A stretch of 64,000 bases of DNA from Megaustenia siamemsis (taxonomy: Eukaryota > Mollusca > Gastropoda > Stylommatophora > Ariophantidae), in contig JAVIAB010000049.1 in the NCBI GenBank assembly GCA_032433765.1, positions 20,108,779-20,172,778 of the forward strand, read 5' to 3'. Position numbers and translations under genes: made by a program. Of the stretch, positions 23,079-38,000 are shown one piece after another. The notes under the pieces are model-generated. The model had not been told where the DNA came from, ran no database searches, and saw nothing but the letters and a program-made list of their open reading frames with translations. Every line of letters begins with the position of its first letter. Within the stretch, counting starts at the first letter, position 1.

Positions 23079-26000
23079 ATACACACACACATACTATTTT
23101 AGATTGAATGTTATATTTAAAAAAAAAAATTTGTGTTATTTTGTTTAGAGGAATCAACAAGTAAATCATGTGGGTACCACGGCAAGGCTGGTATAACTAA
23201 AAATACGATAAGATAAAACATTTACTGATAAGACAAGACTGAACAAAAAAGTGTTACTATCTATTTCTATTTCACCATTCATCCAACGACTATTTCTCTT
23301 CATCTTTTTCTTCTTCCTTTAACCTCCCTGTGGAGCATAGGTCTTCAACAAACACTTTCCAAGCCGTTGTTTTTTTTATCATTCTATTAAGACCAATCCA
23401 TGTCTTTGCCATCCTCTTCATCTCTGCCTCCACTATGTATCTCTATCTTTCGTTTCCCCGAAGTATTGTCTATATCTGCAATGTCGTTTCCTGTTTAACT
23501 TTTACTGTCTTTTATAATTCTTGCAGTGGCCCACATAGTTTTGTCTGTAGTGTATCTATGGGTCAATTGATTTTCCTCAGTATATTCAGTGCAGTCTTGA
23601 AGCATGTGTTCAGCAGTCTGGGGTGCCTGTCTACATGTACATGTAGTTGATGTGCCGATCTTGAATCTGCCTCCACTGTCTCCTCCAATTATATTTCAGC
23701 CTTCCCCATGATTCCAAAAATGCGTTTGTATGTGTGTCCGCAGCGTGTGTCATATCCAGCATAATCATTTTTGTCTTATCTCTTTGTCCATAGATGTTTG
23801 TCTATTACTTTCCACCAGCTCTAAATTAGTCTCCTCTTCTTGGCTTTCACTCATTAACCATTGATTACAATACAATATTTGTGGGTCACGTTTTCACGAT
23901 ACCATCATAAAAATTACTACCACTTAAATGTTATATTTGGAGTTCCAAAAATAGTATTTTCTTTGAATTTTTGATACACAGCTTTGTGTGTTTATCAACG
24001 CAGACACACAAGAATTGGATGTTGTAATCATTTCATGATTTACATTAGATTTATGGCCTTAATTTTGAACGCATGGCGCCGTGGCCTCTGGCGGTATTAC
24101 TTTGTCTATTGACACGGTAGTCGTCAGTCCGTCAATTCAGCTGTGTGTTCGTCTATCTCTAAGCTTTGTTTGCTGTCTGTTCCGTGTTACGAAGGGTGAA
24201 AAAAGTAAAATAATGAATTTCTTGAAAATTTAGTCGCTGCCGAGACAAAATTATTTAGAAAAATTTACCTAATGCTCCAAAACTCTCAATGATAAATTTA
24301 CCTAAAACTTCAAAACTCTCAATGATAAATTTACCTAAAACTCCAAAACTCTCAATGATAAATTTACCTAATACTCCAAAACTCTCAATGATAAATTTAC
24401 CTAAAACTTCAAAACTCTCAATGATAAATTTACCTAAAACTCCAAAACTCTCAATGATAAATTTACCTAATACTCCAAAACTCTCAATGATAAATTTACC
24501 TAAAACTTCAAAACTCTCAATGATAAATTTGCATAATACTCCAAAACTCTCAATGATAAATTTACATGATACTCCAAAACTCTCAATAATAAATTTGCCT
24601 AAAACTTCAAAACTCTCAATGATAAATTTGCCTAAAACTCCAAAACTCTCAATGATAAATTTGCCTAAAACTCCAAAACTCTCAATGATAAATTTACATG
24701 ATACTCCAAAACTCTCAATAATAAATTTGCCTAAAACTTCAAAACTCTCAATGATAAATTTGCCTAAAACTTCAAAACTTTCAATGATAAATTTGCCTAA
24801 AACTCCAGTGCAACCTTCGGCTACCATGCTACCTTACAGGTATGCTTGTGAGAGCAAAACGCTAATGAAAGGTGTCCTAAAGTAAAACAGCCCTATTGCC
24901 TTGTGGGTGAGACTTTTTAGTTAAAGGCTAGCGGAGTCAACCGTAAACAAAACTGACGGAAGACAACAAAAAATAACCATGGGTCGCTACAAATATTCTC
25001 GACAACAACGTTAATGAGGATTCCAATGCAATACCCTCCTTCGGTAGGGGACATCATGTGCTACAGGTGATACTTGATAGTCATCAAGCAACTGTAAGCA
25101 AGATAAAGATAAAAAGACAATGAAAATAGGAATTTGGAAATTAAGAACACTCACGCAGAAGGCAAAACTGGAAAACATCGAACAGGAAATAAAATGGATC
25201 AATTTAAATTTATTGGGACTGTGTGAAATGAGATACACTGGATCAGGAGATATATATTCTGATGAATATAAAATATATATGATATTTTTTTTTCCGTTCG
25301 GCAGCTTTTACCTCTGACGAAGTCCCTAGACACTAGGAGCTGAATTTTGCGTGTTAATCCATTTTTCCCTGGCAGCCGTGTGCACAGGGGTCCCTCGCCG
25401 CACAGGCAGATAACTCCGATTTCGGAGATACTCTTATTTTTTTCCGTCGTTGAGTAATTGACGTTTCAAGCCGGGCCTCGCAGTTGAGACCAGGGGTGGT
25501 TGCCGCAGAGAGACATAATAAATAAAAATCATCCCAACTGGTGCAGCCGGGATTTGAACCCACAACCTATCTGTCTCCAGGCAAGACGCCGGCTTCGAGA
25601 CCAACCAGTCCCCCTTTTATATATGATATATGACCACAAATACACCTTTAGACAACTTACCTGCAAAAGGTGGACCTATAAGTGAGCCAAAGCCTTGAAA
25701 CAGTTTCTGGATTCCAAGGGCACTGGGCAACATATCTCTGCCCAATATGTCCACAATGACGACCAACTTCTGAGCAATAAAAGCTCCTGTCATAAACCCA
25801 TACACTGCACATACAACACCAAAACTAGCAAATGTTGTTAAAGAAGGAATCAGTAATGAAGCTGTGGCGATGATAAAGAGCAAAAAGTTGAAAGCATACG
25901 GCCGTAGAGGACGTAATGGCTTAAGATCCATCACAAAGCCAAATGCTATGCGTCCAAATGTGTCAAGTGCTCCAGTGATCGTCAAAACCAAAGCAGCTTC

Positions 26001-29000
26001 TTGTTTGGTCAATCCCTTTGTCATAGCAATGGCCGGGAGAAAGGTGAAGGCTGTTTTGAATGCAAGGATAAAAAGAAAGTTTCCAATGCAGAAGATCATA
26101 AACGGAACATTCTTGAACAGATTCCAGTGAAAAGCTTTCTTCTTATTTGCTGCTCCCTTTCGTTTGAACTCAGTAGGGAAACATATTTGAAGGGATGATT
26201 TACAACAGTTATCGTCATGATGTTTCGATGATTCTAGCCTAACTTTATTTTCAACGAACGAGCTCTCCAGCAATGGTTCGCCTACGTCATGTAAAGACAC
26301 AACCGTATTACTTGATGGCTGAGATGTGACAACTGATGATTTACTGTTAGTCTCGGAGATGATTTTTGTTTCGCTTATTATCATCCCCTGATCTGATGAT
26401 ATTACGTTCTCAGAAAGCTTCTCATTATTGGAGCTGATAAAGAATTTATCAGAATGTGTTGATAATTTCTCCACATCGGCATCATTTTCCTCTGGATGTA
26501 TATCAGCATGATGTTTCTCTAAGTTGTCGTTGTTGCCTGCTGTAAATGCTACACTCTCATCGGTGTTTACAGATTCTCTTGCTCTTTTTTGAATGAAAAC
26601 AAATAAATTGGGAATCATTAAATTCATGAGGATGCAATAAAACATAAGTTTGATCAATGGAAGCTACAAAAGTGTGGGTTTGCAGAAGAATGTTGAGAAT
26701 ACCATCATCATCATCATCATGCACCATACCTGTTGGCGTAGGCGATCATGTTCTTCCACAATCTTCTATCTACAGTGCATCGCATGAGTTCTGTTGTTGA
26801 CTGCTTTCCATGCTATGACACCAAGCTATCCAGTATTTTCTCTCTTTGTCGTCCGCGATCTCTCTTTCCTTTTATTTTGCCAGTTGTAACCAAGTATTCC
26901 AACTTTCCTCTTCTCATGATGTGCCCGAAAAATTTTGATTGTTTCTTTCTGATGTTTTTTAGGAGCTCCCTTTTTGTGTTGGCCTCTTTGAGAACTTTCT
27001 CATTGGTCTTTTTAGCTGTCCAGGGAACTTTCAACATTCTTCTGAGAAATCCCATCTCTGTGGCCTCTAACCGTCTTTTCATTTGTTTGTCTACTGTCCA
27101 TGATTCTCTTCCATAGGTCAGAATTGGTTCTATATAGCGCCGATGAACTCTCTTTCTCATTTTTATTGACATAGATTTGTTGCATAAGATATTTTTTTCA
27201 TTTTCTGAAATGCTATTTTGGTCTGAGCTATTCTACTTTTTATTTATGTGGTGCATCTCCCATCTGATGTTATTATTGTGCCCAAGTATTTGAAACGTTG
27301 TACTTGTTTCAGGTTTGTCTCGTTTATTTTTATGCTGCATGCTGGTGACGATTGTTTCTTTGATATGGAGAGAGAATACCATAGACAACTCAAATATGCA
27401 TGATCTTCTTCTTTCCTTCCTCATTTGCCTCTAAGCTTCAAGGGGAGATATTATTTGGAATCTTTTCCTCTTCTGATAGCAGATATATTTTCTAGTATTT
27501 CTAATAATACATAAATCCATCTTTTTAGTGGTTGACTCTTGCATCTGATGTTCTCTCAATGTTTATTGAAGACTCGTTATGTTTTGGTCTTTGTGTCTTA
27601 TCAAGTGGTAAAACACATTTATCTGCTGTTTCTTTATATAATCTATGACGGCGGTTATTCCTAGTTTTTTTTTTTCTCAGTTTTTCATTTCTGATCTTAT
27701 CTCTCAGGCTGTTTCGTGTCATTCGTCTAACACATTTAATCTCAATATATGGTGGATAGACGGCAGGAACCATAACCAAGGCTATGTCTGAAAAGTGTTC
27801 CTTGTTGCAGTTTCCTCATATTTCAAGTCCGGCTTGTTGCAGGAGCTACTGAGTTAAGTGCTCTGTGCATACCGTGAGCTGTGTGTCTCATCCGTTTTGA
27901 TCATGTTTCGATATTCCAATTGCTTACGATGAATTATGATATCGTATGACAGGGAACAGTTGGGTGTGTTCACTTTCTGCACGATTTGCCTTATGTCTTT
28001 TGGCGTGTGCTGAGACTGCTACGATGGGGACTACAGGTACCTTTCTTTGTTTGGGAGATGAGATATTAATTTGGATGATTCCGCTGGCACGGGCGGTTGA
28101 GCAATTATGGATTTTGATTCGTTCGCAGTGATACCGAGGCCTTCCATAACCAATTTAATCTCAGTAGAGGTAAATCTTCTTATTGTTTATGAGTCTAAGG
28201 TCTGGGTTTGGAATTGATAGCACACCGTATAATACATCATGATACAATGCAACATCAATTGATGTATGATAAAGATTATAGCTAATCACAAGAGTAATCA
28301 ATTATTATTTATGGCTAAGTAATAAGAAGAGGTATAAAACAGGTAAATGAATTTAAATATTTGAAAACTTTGTTAACCACAGATGGAAGATGTACAACAG
28401 AGGTGAGATGCAGAATGGCTCAGGCAAAAGCAGCTTTCCAAAAAATAAGAAAGATACTATGCAATCCATTTTTGACAACAGAAACAAGAAAAACAGTTTA
28501 TAAATGTTATGTAGAGCCAGTCTTAACATATGGATGTGAATCATGGACAATAGGACAACAGACAAGAAACTCACTGGAGTCTGTAGAAATGTGGTTTTAC
28601 AGAAGAATGTTGAGAATACCATGGACAGCTAAGAAGAGTAATGAAAACGTTCTGAAAGAGGCCAAAGCAAAAAGAGAGCTAATTTCCAATATTAGGAAAA
28701 AACAATCATCATTTTTTGGCCATGTATTGAGAAGAGAACAACTGGAATATATTGTAACAACTAAAAAATTGAAGGACGAAGTGATAGAGGGAAGCAAAGA
28801 GAAAAGATACCAGACAGCTTAAGAGAATGGCTTGGCAGAAGGTCAACAACAGAAATGATAAATAACTGTCGTGATCGATAGTTGTGGAGAGACATCATCA
28901 CCTACGCCAGTAGGTCCGGTATTTGATGATAGTGATGATGATGTAAGTGTCCATGTTTGGCATTGGCAGCACAATGTTGGAAAGAAAATACTCTATATAA

Positions 29001-32000
29001 GAGATTCCTTGATGGTAATAGATATTGCTTTGTGTTGAAGTATAAGGGACAGCTGTTCCAATATTAGGTTTCCCCACATTCTCACAAAATAAATAAAAAA
29101 TACAAGTTACAGGCCATGTGGAGGCAAAAGTGCACTCACAGCTGCAGCAGAGCTGGAAGTTGTCAGGGACCCACAGCTGATGACTTGCGCCAGGATCGGT
29201 GAACCAGAACCATCCAGACCCTGCTCCACCTCACCATGGTGCGTCTAGTAACAGACGAACCTGTCAAGTATGGACAAGCGAGTAGGGATCAAAGAAGGAA
29301 GACAACCCGGTACTCAAAAATGTCGTGCTGAAGTCGGATGTTTTGGGCCGAAAGGCGCCAATATCACAGTTACACTATAAACTACAACACAACGAAGACA
29401 CGCCTACTTAACGTCCTTTTAAGGTGGGATGATGATGATGTGTACTCCTTTAGTCCATTCTTCTTCTTCTACCTTTTTAGCTCTCTGTGGAGCATGGGTC
29501 TTCAACAAACACTTTCAGCTCCCTGTGGAGCATAGGTCCTCAACAAACACTTTCAGCTCCCTGTGGAGCATAGGTCTTCAACAAACACTTTCAGCTTTCT
29601 GTGGAGCATAAGTCTTCAACAAACACTTTCAGCTCCCTGTGGAGCATAGGTCTTCAACAAACACTTTCTGCTTCCTGTGGAGCATAGGTCTTCAACAAAC
29701 ACTTTCAGCTTTCTGTGGAGCATAGGTCTTCAACAAACACTTTCAGCTTCCTGTGGAGCATAGATCTTCAACACACACTTTCAGCTTCCTGTGGAGCATA
29801 GGTCTTCAACAAACACTTTCAGCTCCCTGTGGAGCATAGGTCTTCAGCAAACACTTTCCAAGTCGTTCTGTTTTTTTGCCATTCTTTTAAGATCATTCCA
29901 TGTCTTCCCCATCATCTTCATCTCTGCTTCTATATGTCTTCTCCAAGAATTCCTTGGTATTCCTCTTTGTCTTTTCCCCAGGGGATTCCAAAAAAGGCTT
30001 GTTGTGTAACACTCTCAGTTAGCTTCCGCAGTGTGTGTCATAACCAGCGCCATCGTCTTCGCTGTATCTCTTTATCCACTGGTATATGGATGATACATTT
30101 CCATAATTCTATGTTAGTGATTTTGTCCTGCCATTTCCATCCTTTTATTCTGCGTAAGCATTCATTAATGAAAATCTGTATCTTCATGATTGTTAATTTT
30201 GTTGTTCTCCATGTTTCACAGCCATATAATAGGACCGCCTTAACATTGGAATTGACAATTTTTATTGTAGTATTTAACCTAATTTCTTTGGACTTCCATA
30301 TTTTTCCCAGTGCAACAAAAGCTCCTCTTGCTTTTGATATCCTCATTTTGGTATCATTTTCTGTTTCTCCCTCTTTATCTATACTACTGCCCAGATACCT
30401 CCAGTCATTGGGCGAACCCAATCAATCAAGCAAGAGAGGTAATGTTTTTGTTTTAATTGATGAAGTAGCGATAACTCATCACAACTATTAGTCCCATACG
30501 ATAACAACACTACTCACAGTTTTGTTTTCATAAACCGGTAATGCATGCTCAACGGTCGCAATATCATGGCAAACAAGAAACCATTCAGGCTGATGCCAGC
30601 TAGAACCAAAAATGCACCCTGGAAGAAAGGAAGAAAGTGGGTAAGAAACACACAACAACATGTTGACATCACAGCCGTTTGTTACTGCGACTTTAGTTGA
30701 TTTACTCATTTGTTGTTTTCAGGAGGGTAAAATACACACGATTTTTCCATTAATAAACAGTCACAGTGATTAGAATTAGCTGTTTCTTTCATTTCTTTTA
30801 AAAAGGACTGGCATTGGAACCACAACGTTGGGATGAAGATTGTATTGTAGAGTCCAGGAATGGCATTGGTAGCACAACGTAGGGATGAAGATTGTATTGT
30901 AGAGTCCAGGACTGGCATTGGTAGCACAACGTTGGGATGAAGATTTTATTGTAGAGTCCAGGAATGGCATTGGTAGCACAACGTTGGGATGAAGATTGTA
31001 TTGTAGAGTCCAGGACTGGCATTGGTAGCACAGCGTTGGGATGAAGATTTTATTGTAGAGTCCAGGACTGGCATTGGTAGCACAATGTTGGGATGAAGAT
31101 TGTATTGTAGAGTCCAGGACTGGCATTGGTAGCACAACGTTGGGATGAAGATTGTATTGTAGAGTCCAGGACTGGCATTGGTAGCACAACGTTGGGATGA
31201 AGATTGTATTGTAGAGTCCAGGACTGGCATTAGTAGCACAACGTTGGGATGAAGATTGTATTGTAGAGTCCAGGACTGGCATTGGTAGCACAACGTTGGT
31301 ATGAAGATTTTATTGTGGTTATAAATTGAATATTGAATCCAGAAGCTCAGAACAGCCAAACTTTCATCCCTCTGTTGCGAGCACGTAAATATTCATCATC
31401 ACCATCATCATCATCATCAAGTACCGGTGCGGCTGGCGTGGGTGATCATGTCTCTCCACAACTTTCGATCACGACAGTTATTTATCATTTCTGTTGTTGA
31501 CATTCATTTCTCAGAAGAATGTTGAAAGTTCCCTGGACAGCTAAAAAGACCAATGAGGAAGTTCTCAAAGAGGCCAACACAAAAAGGGAGCTCTTAAAAA
31601 ACATCAGAAAGAAGCAATCAACATTTTTTGGGCATATCATGAAAGAGGAAAGTTGGAATACGTGGTTACAACTGGCAAAATAAAAGGAAAGAGAGATCGC
31701 GGGCGATAAAGAGAGAAAATACTGGATAGCTTGGTGTCATGGCATGAAAAACAGTCAACAACAGAACTGATACGATGCACTGTAGATAGAAGATTGTGGA
31801 GTGACATGATCACCTACGCCAACCGATATGGCACATGATGATGATTTTGACCTTCTGCTAAGCCATTCTCTTAAGCTGTCTGGTATCTTTTCTCTTTGCT
31901 TCCCTCTATCACTTCGTCCTTCAATTTTTTAGTTGTTACAATATATTCCAGCTGTTCTCTTCTCATTACATGGCCAAAAAATGATGATTGTTTCTTCCTA

Positions 32001-35000
32001 ATATTGGAAATCAGCTCTCTTTTTGCTTTGGCCTCTTTCAAAACATTTTGATTACTCTTCTTAGCTGTCCATGGTATTCTCAACATTCTTCTGTAAAACC
32101 GCATATCCACAGACTCCAGTGATTTTCTTGTCTGTTGTCCTGTTGTCCATGATTCACATCCATATGTTAAGAATGGCTCCAAATACCATTTAAGAACTGT
32201 TTTTCTTGTTTCTGTTGTCAAAAATAGATTGAATAGTATCTTCCTCATTTTTTTGGAAAGCTGCTTTTGCCTGAGCCATTCTGCATCTCACCTCTGTTGT
32301 ACATCTTCCCTCTGAGGTTGACAAAGTTCCCGAAAATTTAAATGCATTTACCTGTTTTAATATTGTTCCACTTGTCTTTATTTTGCACAGAGGTGACTTC
32401 TTTGTCTTTGTTGCTACCATTACTGATGTCTTTTTCAACGTAAATATTAGCTTTAGCTAAATATGTTACATTTTATGTTTTTCTTTAAATATTTGATCAC
32501 ATCGCAACTACAACCCACAACACAATGCTCCTAGACCAACTTAATGCCTTTCTAAGGACGGATGATGAAGAAGCCATTTGGTCTACTCGTTCCGATTGTT
32601 AAATGACACGGAATCTTTCACATGTTAAGAGTGAACATTGGAACTTGCGTTGTTTAGATTTATCTGAAGGTGTTAGACTTCGGATCTCACGACTTAGAGA
32701 ACTAGACATTGTATCTCACGACTTAGAGAGGGTTAGACTTTGGATCTCACTACTTAGAGTTGGCTAGACATTGTATCTCACTACTTAGAGAGGGCTAGAC
32801 ATTGTATCTCACTACTTAGAGAGGGTTAGACTTCGGATCTCACGACTTAGAGAGGGCTAGACATTGTATCACACTATTTAGAGATGGTTAGACTTCGGAT
32901 CTCACGACTTAGAGAAGATTAGACTTCGGATCTCACTACATAGAGAGGGTTAGACTTTGGATCTCACTACTTAGAGAAGGCTAGACTTTGGATCTCACTA
33001 CTTAGAGAGAGCTAGACTTTGGATCTCACTACATAGAGAAGATTAGACTTCGGATCTCACTACATAGAGAGGGTTAGACTTTGGATCTCACTACTTAGAG
33101 AAGGCTAGACTTTGGATCTCACTACTTAGAGAGAGCTAGACTTTGGATCTCACGACATAGAGAGGGTTAGACTTCGGATCTCACTACATAGAGAGGGTTA
33201 GACTTTGGATCTCACTACTTAGAGAAGGCTAGACTTTGGATCTCACTACTTAGAGAGAGCTAGACTTTGGGTCTCACTACTTAGAGACGGCTAGACTTTG
33301 GATCTCACTACTTAGAGAAGGCTAGACTTTGGATCTCACCACTTAGAGAAGGCTAGACATTGGATCTCACTACTTAGAGAGGTCTAGACTTTGGATCTCA
33401 CTACTTAGAGAAGGCTAGACATTGGATCTCACTACTTAGAGAGAGCTAGACTTCGGATCTCACTACTTAGAGAGGGCTAGACTTTGGATCTCACTACTTA
33501 GAGAGGCTTGGATCTCACTACTTAGAGATGGCTAGACTTTGTATCTCACGACTTAGAGAGGGCTAGGGATCTCACGACTTAGAGAGAGCTAGACTTCGTA
33601 TCTCACGACTTAGAGAGGGCTAGACTTCGGATCTCACGACTTAGAGAGGGTTAGACTTCGGATCTCACGACTTAGAGAGGGCTAGACTTTGGATCTCACT
33701 ACTTAGAGAGTGTTAGACTTCGGATCTCACAACTTAGAGAGGGTTAGACATTGGATCTCACTACTTAGAGAGGGCTAGACATTGGATCTCACGACTTAGA
33801 GAGGGCTAGACATTGGATCTCACAACTTAGAGAGGGCTAGACATTGTATCTCACTACTTAGAGAGGGCTAGACATTGGTTCTCACTATCCAGAGAGGACT
33901 AGACATTGGATCTCACTACTTAGAGAGGGCTAGACATTGTTCTCACTACTTAGAGAGGACTAGACATTGGATCTCACTACCCAGAGAGGGCAATTCTTCG
34001 GATCTCACTACCCAGAGAGGGCTTAACATTCTGCTTCTTACCTCTGTTGTACATCTTCCGTCTGAGGTTAACAAAGAGCCCAAATATTTAAATTCGTTTA
34101 CATTTTTTAATATTGTTCCGGAATTCCGTTGTAAAGATGGTGGATCTAGGTTACGTTCTCTTGATCGCAGCAGAAAGTGCATTCGAGATCTGATTAATTT
34201 CGGTTCTCCATTGCACTTTTGTGCATTAAAGTAAAAATGATGATCTACTTATTACACCTGCGTCGTTAAAGCGAAGTTGTACGTCGGCAACAGTCCCTTT
34301 TTGACAAATCAAGTTATGTGAATGAAACCTTCCACTGTCTAGACTTGATCTGCACTTTACGTAACATTGGTGCTGTTCATGACCGTTGTTGGAATTCCTT
34401 GACGCAAGTTATTTCCATGTTACTTATTAATGTAAACTACTTCGTCAACCGCAGTTTTATCTCTTTCAGAATTTGCACCGTGCTTTGTTCGTCGTAAGCT
34501 GCTTCCACTAGAGTAATCATGAATCTAAAGGGAACGAAATTGTTGTGAATACGACATTGGTGTGTGCTACGTCATCGTAATGGCTCATTGTACATCCCTA
34601 GACCGGCCGTACGCTACTCTTACGGTCTGTTGTTTGATGTGCGACGGGGATAATCTGACGATGAACTGTGTGTCTATATGTTGGGAATTGGAGTCAACAA
34701 CGATGGCCTAACATCATCAAGCGCTATACATTTTTAACAAAATGCGACGATCATCATTTTCAAGAGGACGTGAACTTCCATAGTATATGGTGGATAGGCG
34801 GCAGGAACAATTGAAGGCTATGTCTGAAAAGTGTTCCTTGTTGCAGTTTCCTCATATTCCAAGTCCGGCTTGTTGCAAGAGCTACTTAGTTAAGTGCTCT
34901 GTGCACACCGTGAGCTGTGTGTCTCATCCGTTTTGATCATGTTTCGATATTCCTATTGTTTACGATGAGTGATGATATCGTATGACAGGGAACAGTTGGC

Positions 35001-38000
35001 TGTGTTCACTTTCTGAGCGGTTTCGCCTTTTGGCGTTTGCTGAGACTGCTACGATGGGGACTACAGTTACCTTTCTTTGTTTGGGAGATGAGATATTAAT
35101 TCGGATGATTACGCTGGCACGGGCGGTTGAGCAATTATGCATTTTAATTCGTTTGCAGTGATACCGGGGCCTTCCATAACCTAATAACCAAATATTGTTC
35201 CACTTTTCTTTATTTTCCACTGAGGTAATGTCTTTTTCTTTGTTGTTACCTTTACTTCTGCCTTTCTGCTATTAAGGCTGAGTCCTTTATTTTTCCTATT
35301 TTTATTTATCCATTTCTTGTAACTCATTTTCACTCTTAGCGATTAAGACTGTATCAGCGAATCAATTCAGATGAAGAAGTATGTTTACAGCACTCGGAAA
35401 AAAAGACATATAATCATCAACAGAAAAAAACACTTTCCCGAGTGCTGTAAACATACCCCTTCCTCTGAATTGATTCGCTGATTATCGCCTCGGAAGTTTC
35501 CCTCTTTAATAATATTCATTTATTATTATTTGTCTTAAGACTATATCATGAGCACACCTTTGATTATTTATATTATGACCCCCGATTGTTATTCCAGGCA
35601 TTCCCCTTATATTAAATATGCAGCAATACTCACCATGAATCCATACTCATCGAAAAGAAACTGGGTAAGGGGCACAACCCAAAGTGAACCAACACCGACA
35701 CCTGACATTCCCAGCCCGGTTGCTAAACTCCGGTGCTTGTCAAAGTAGAGATTCAGCAAGAGAACGCCTGACATCAGCCCTCTGCCCACACCTACAAATA
35801 TCATTAGGATGACAACAAAATGAAAGGGTCAAATACTTTTATATAATCTTTTTAACAGGCAAAAATTAAATGGACCAATACTTTTATATAATCTTTTTAA
35901 CAGGCAAAAATTAAATGGACCAATACTTTTATATAATCTTTTTAACAGGCACAAATTAAATGGACCAATACTTTTATATAATCTTTTTAACAGGCAAAAA
36001 TTAAATGGACCAATACTTTTATATAACCATTTTAACAGGCAAAAATTAAATGGACCAATACTTTTATATAACCATTTTAACAGGCGTGAATGAAAGGGTC
36101 AAATACTTTTATATAACCATTTTAACAGGCGTGAATGAAAGGGTCAAATACTTTTATATAACCATTTTAACAGGCAAAAATTAAATGGACCGATACTTTT
36201 ATATAATCTTTTTAACAGGCGTGAATGAAAGGGTCAAGTAAAAAAAAAAAAGTAAAGTACCCCCGTCACGCCAAGTGGCGTATATAGAATATGGTGTTCT
36301 ATCTATCTACTGTCCTTTCGAGCCGAAGACGGCACATAGGGCAGAACCACAATCTTAAAAACAGAAACCTTGCGTGCCAAAATGGCACATATTGCAGAGA
36401 TCACTGATCTAAAATCTATGGCTCTGTTTCCATAACAATACTTTTTACAATGACAGCTTGTCAAGCCATCGATCAACCTCCTTAGTCGCCTCTTACGACA
36501 TGCCTGGAAGGTCACAGTGTCACTATTCTTTACTCCCTCATAATGAGGCACCGGTAACACACGGTCAATATGGTGTTAGTGACCATAAATTTTACCGACC
36601 TTCAGAACATGATTTTTTGGGGTAATGTAGTAGGTATTACGCCAGTGCCACTTTACTTTTTCGGTACCCATTAAAGACTGGGTGAACCCGGAAGCTGTCG
36701 GTTGGGATCTAACCTTTCCCCAATGTCATTTGTAGTCCAGGTCACTAACCACTGAGCTATCGCGGCTCCCATTATCAAGTGTCAAAACAATCTTCTTTGT
36801 TGTTTGCATATTCGCAAACACAGCATTCTTTGATCTCCCTTTCTTTTCTTTCCTTCCTCATTTGCCTTTCAGTGTCGAGGGGGAATATAATTTGCGGTCT
36901 TTTGCTCTACTGTTCACATCTATCGTTGTTATGTTTCCTATTGTTTCTAATATCCCGTCAATCCATCTTTTTCGTGGTCGACCTTTGAGTCTGGTGTTCT
37001 CGCAATATTTATTGAAGGCTCGTTGTGTTGTGATCACTCATCATTGTCACATGGTCAAACCATTTTATCTGTTGTTTCTTTATATATTCTATGGCGGGGC
37101 CTGTTCCTAGCTTTTTTCTCAGTTCTTCATTTCTGATCTTATCTCTCAGGTTCTTTCCTGTCATTCGTCTAAGACATTTAATCTCTGTAGAGGTTATTTT
37201 CTTATTGTTCTTGCATCTAGGGTTCAGAACTGGCATTGGTAGCACAACGTTGGGATGAAGATTGAATTATATAGTGCCCTTTTTGACTCTAGAGTTATTT
37301 CCTTGTTGGACAATAGTGGTGATAGCCGTCCAATGATTTGACAAGCTTTGTTGCACCTTGAGTCTATCTCTGCTGTTTCTGAATTGTCATTTGTCAAGAG
37401 ACTTCCTAGATATTTGAATTCCTATTCTTGTTTTAGTTGTCTGCCGTCTATAGTTATATTGATGCTCTGGTTCTCTTTTTCAACAATCATGATTTCTGTT
37501 TTGTTGATTCTTCAATCTCTGTGGGATAAATTCTATAAAAGTTTGTTGTTGTTTTTTTAACGTGTATTATCATTGAAAAAAATAACTAATGTAACATTGT
37601 ACAACTGCATTACCTTGCAAAATTGTGTGCGACAGGAACAGGAAATAAATATTTGGTGCAAATCCATTGAGAAGCATTCCAAGAAAGGCGAAAATGGTTC
37701 CAATAAACAAAGCAGTTCTCACACTGTAACGATTGACCACAGCACCACAAATTGGACCTGTAAAAACCCATAAAGATTTGTTTATGACAAAGCTGTTTAT
37801 TTTCATCCTAAAGTGAGAGTTTAGATACAATCTTTGAAATTCCTTGCAGCATTTATGGATTACGATACCTATCTGTGACTCACGTGTTTGCAAAAAAAAT
37901 TGCTATCACATGGTTGTCTAGGAGCTCTAAAATAGTTGTTTTTTTTTTTAAACTATTGACACACAGTTGTGTGTTAATACTAGGAGAGACATGGGGACTC

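Noticed and set aside
24255..24885. Repetitive proteins on both strands ([11 protein letters not shown] repeats)
   Set aside because: A 33-bp tandem array with no stop codon in the unit; both strands open equally.
32660..34026. CRISPR-like regular array
   Set aside because: Units are contiguous repeats without unique spacers, in a eukaryotic genome with introns and LINEs.
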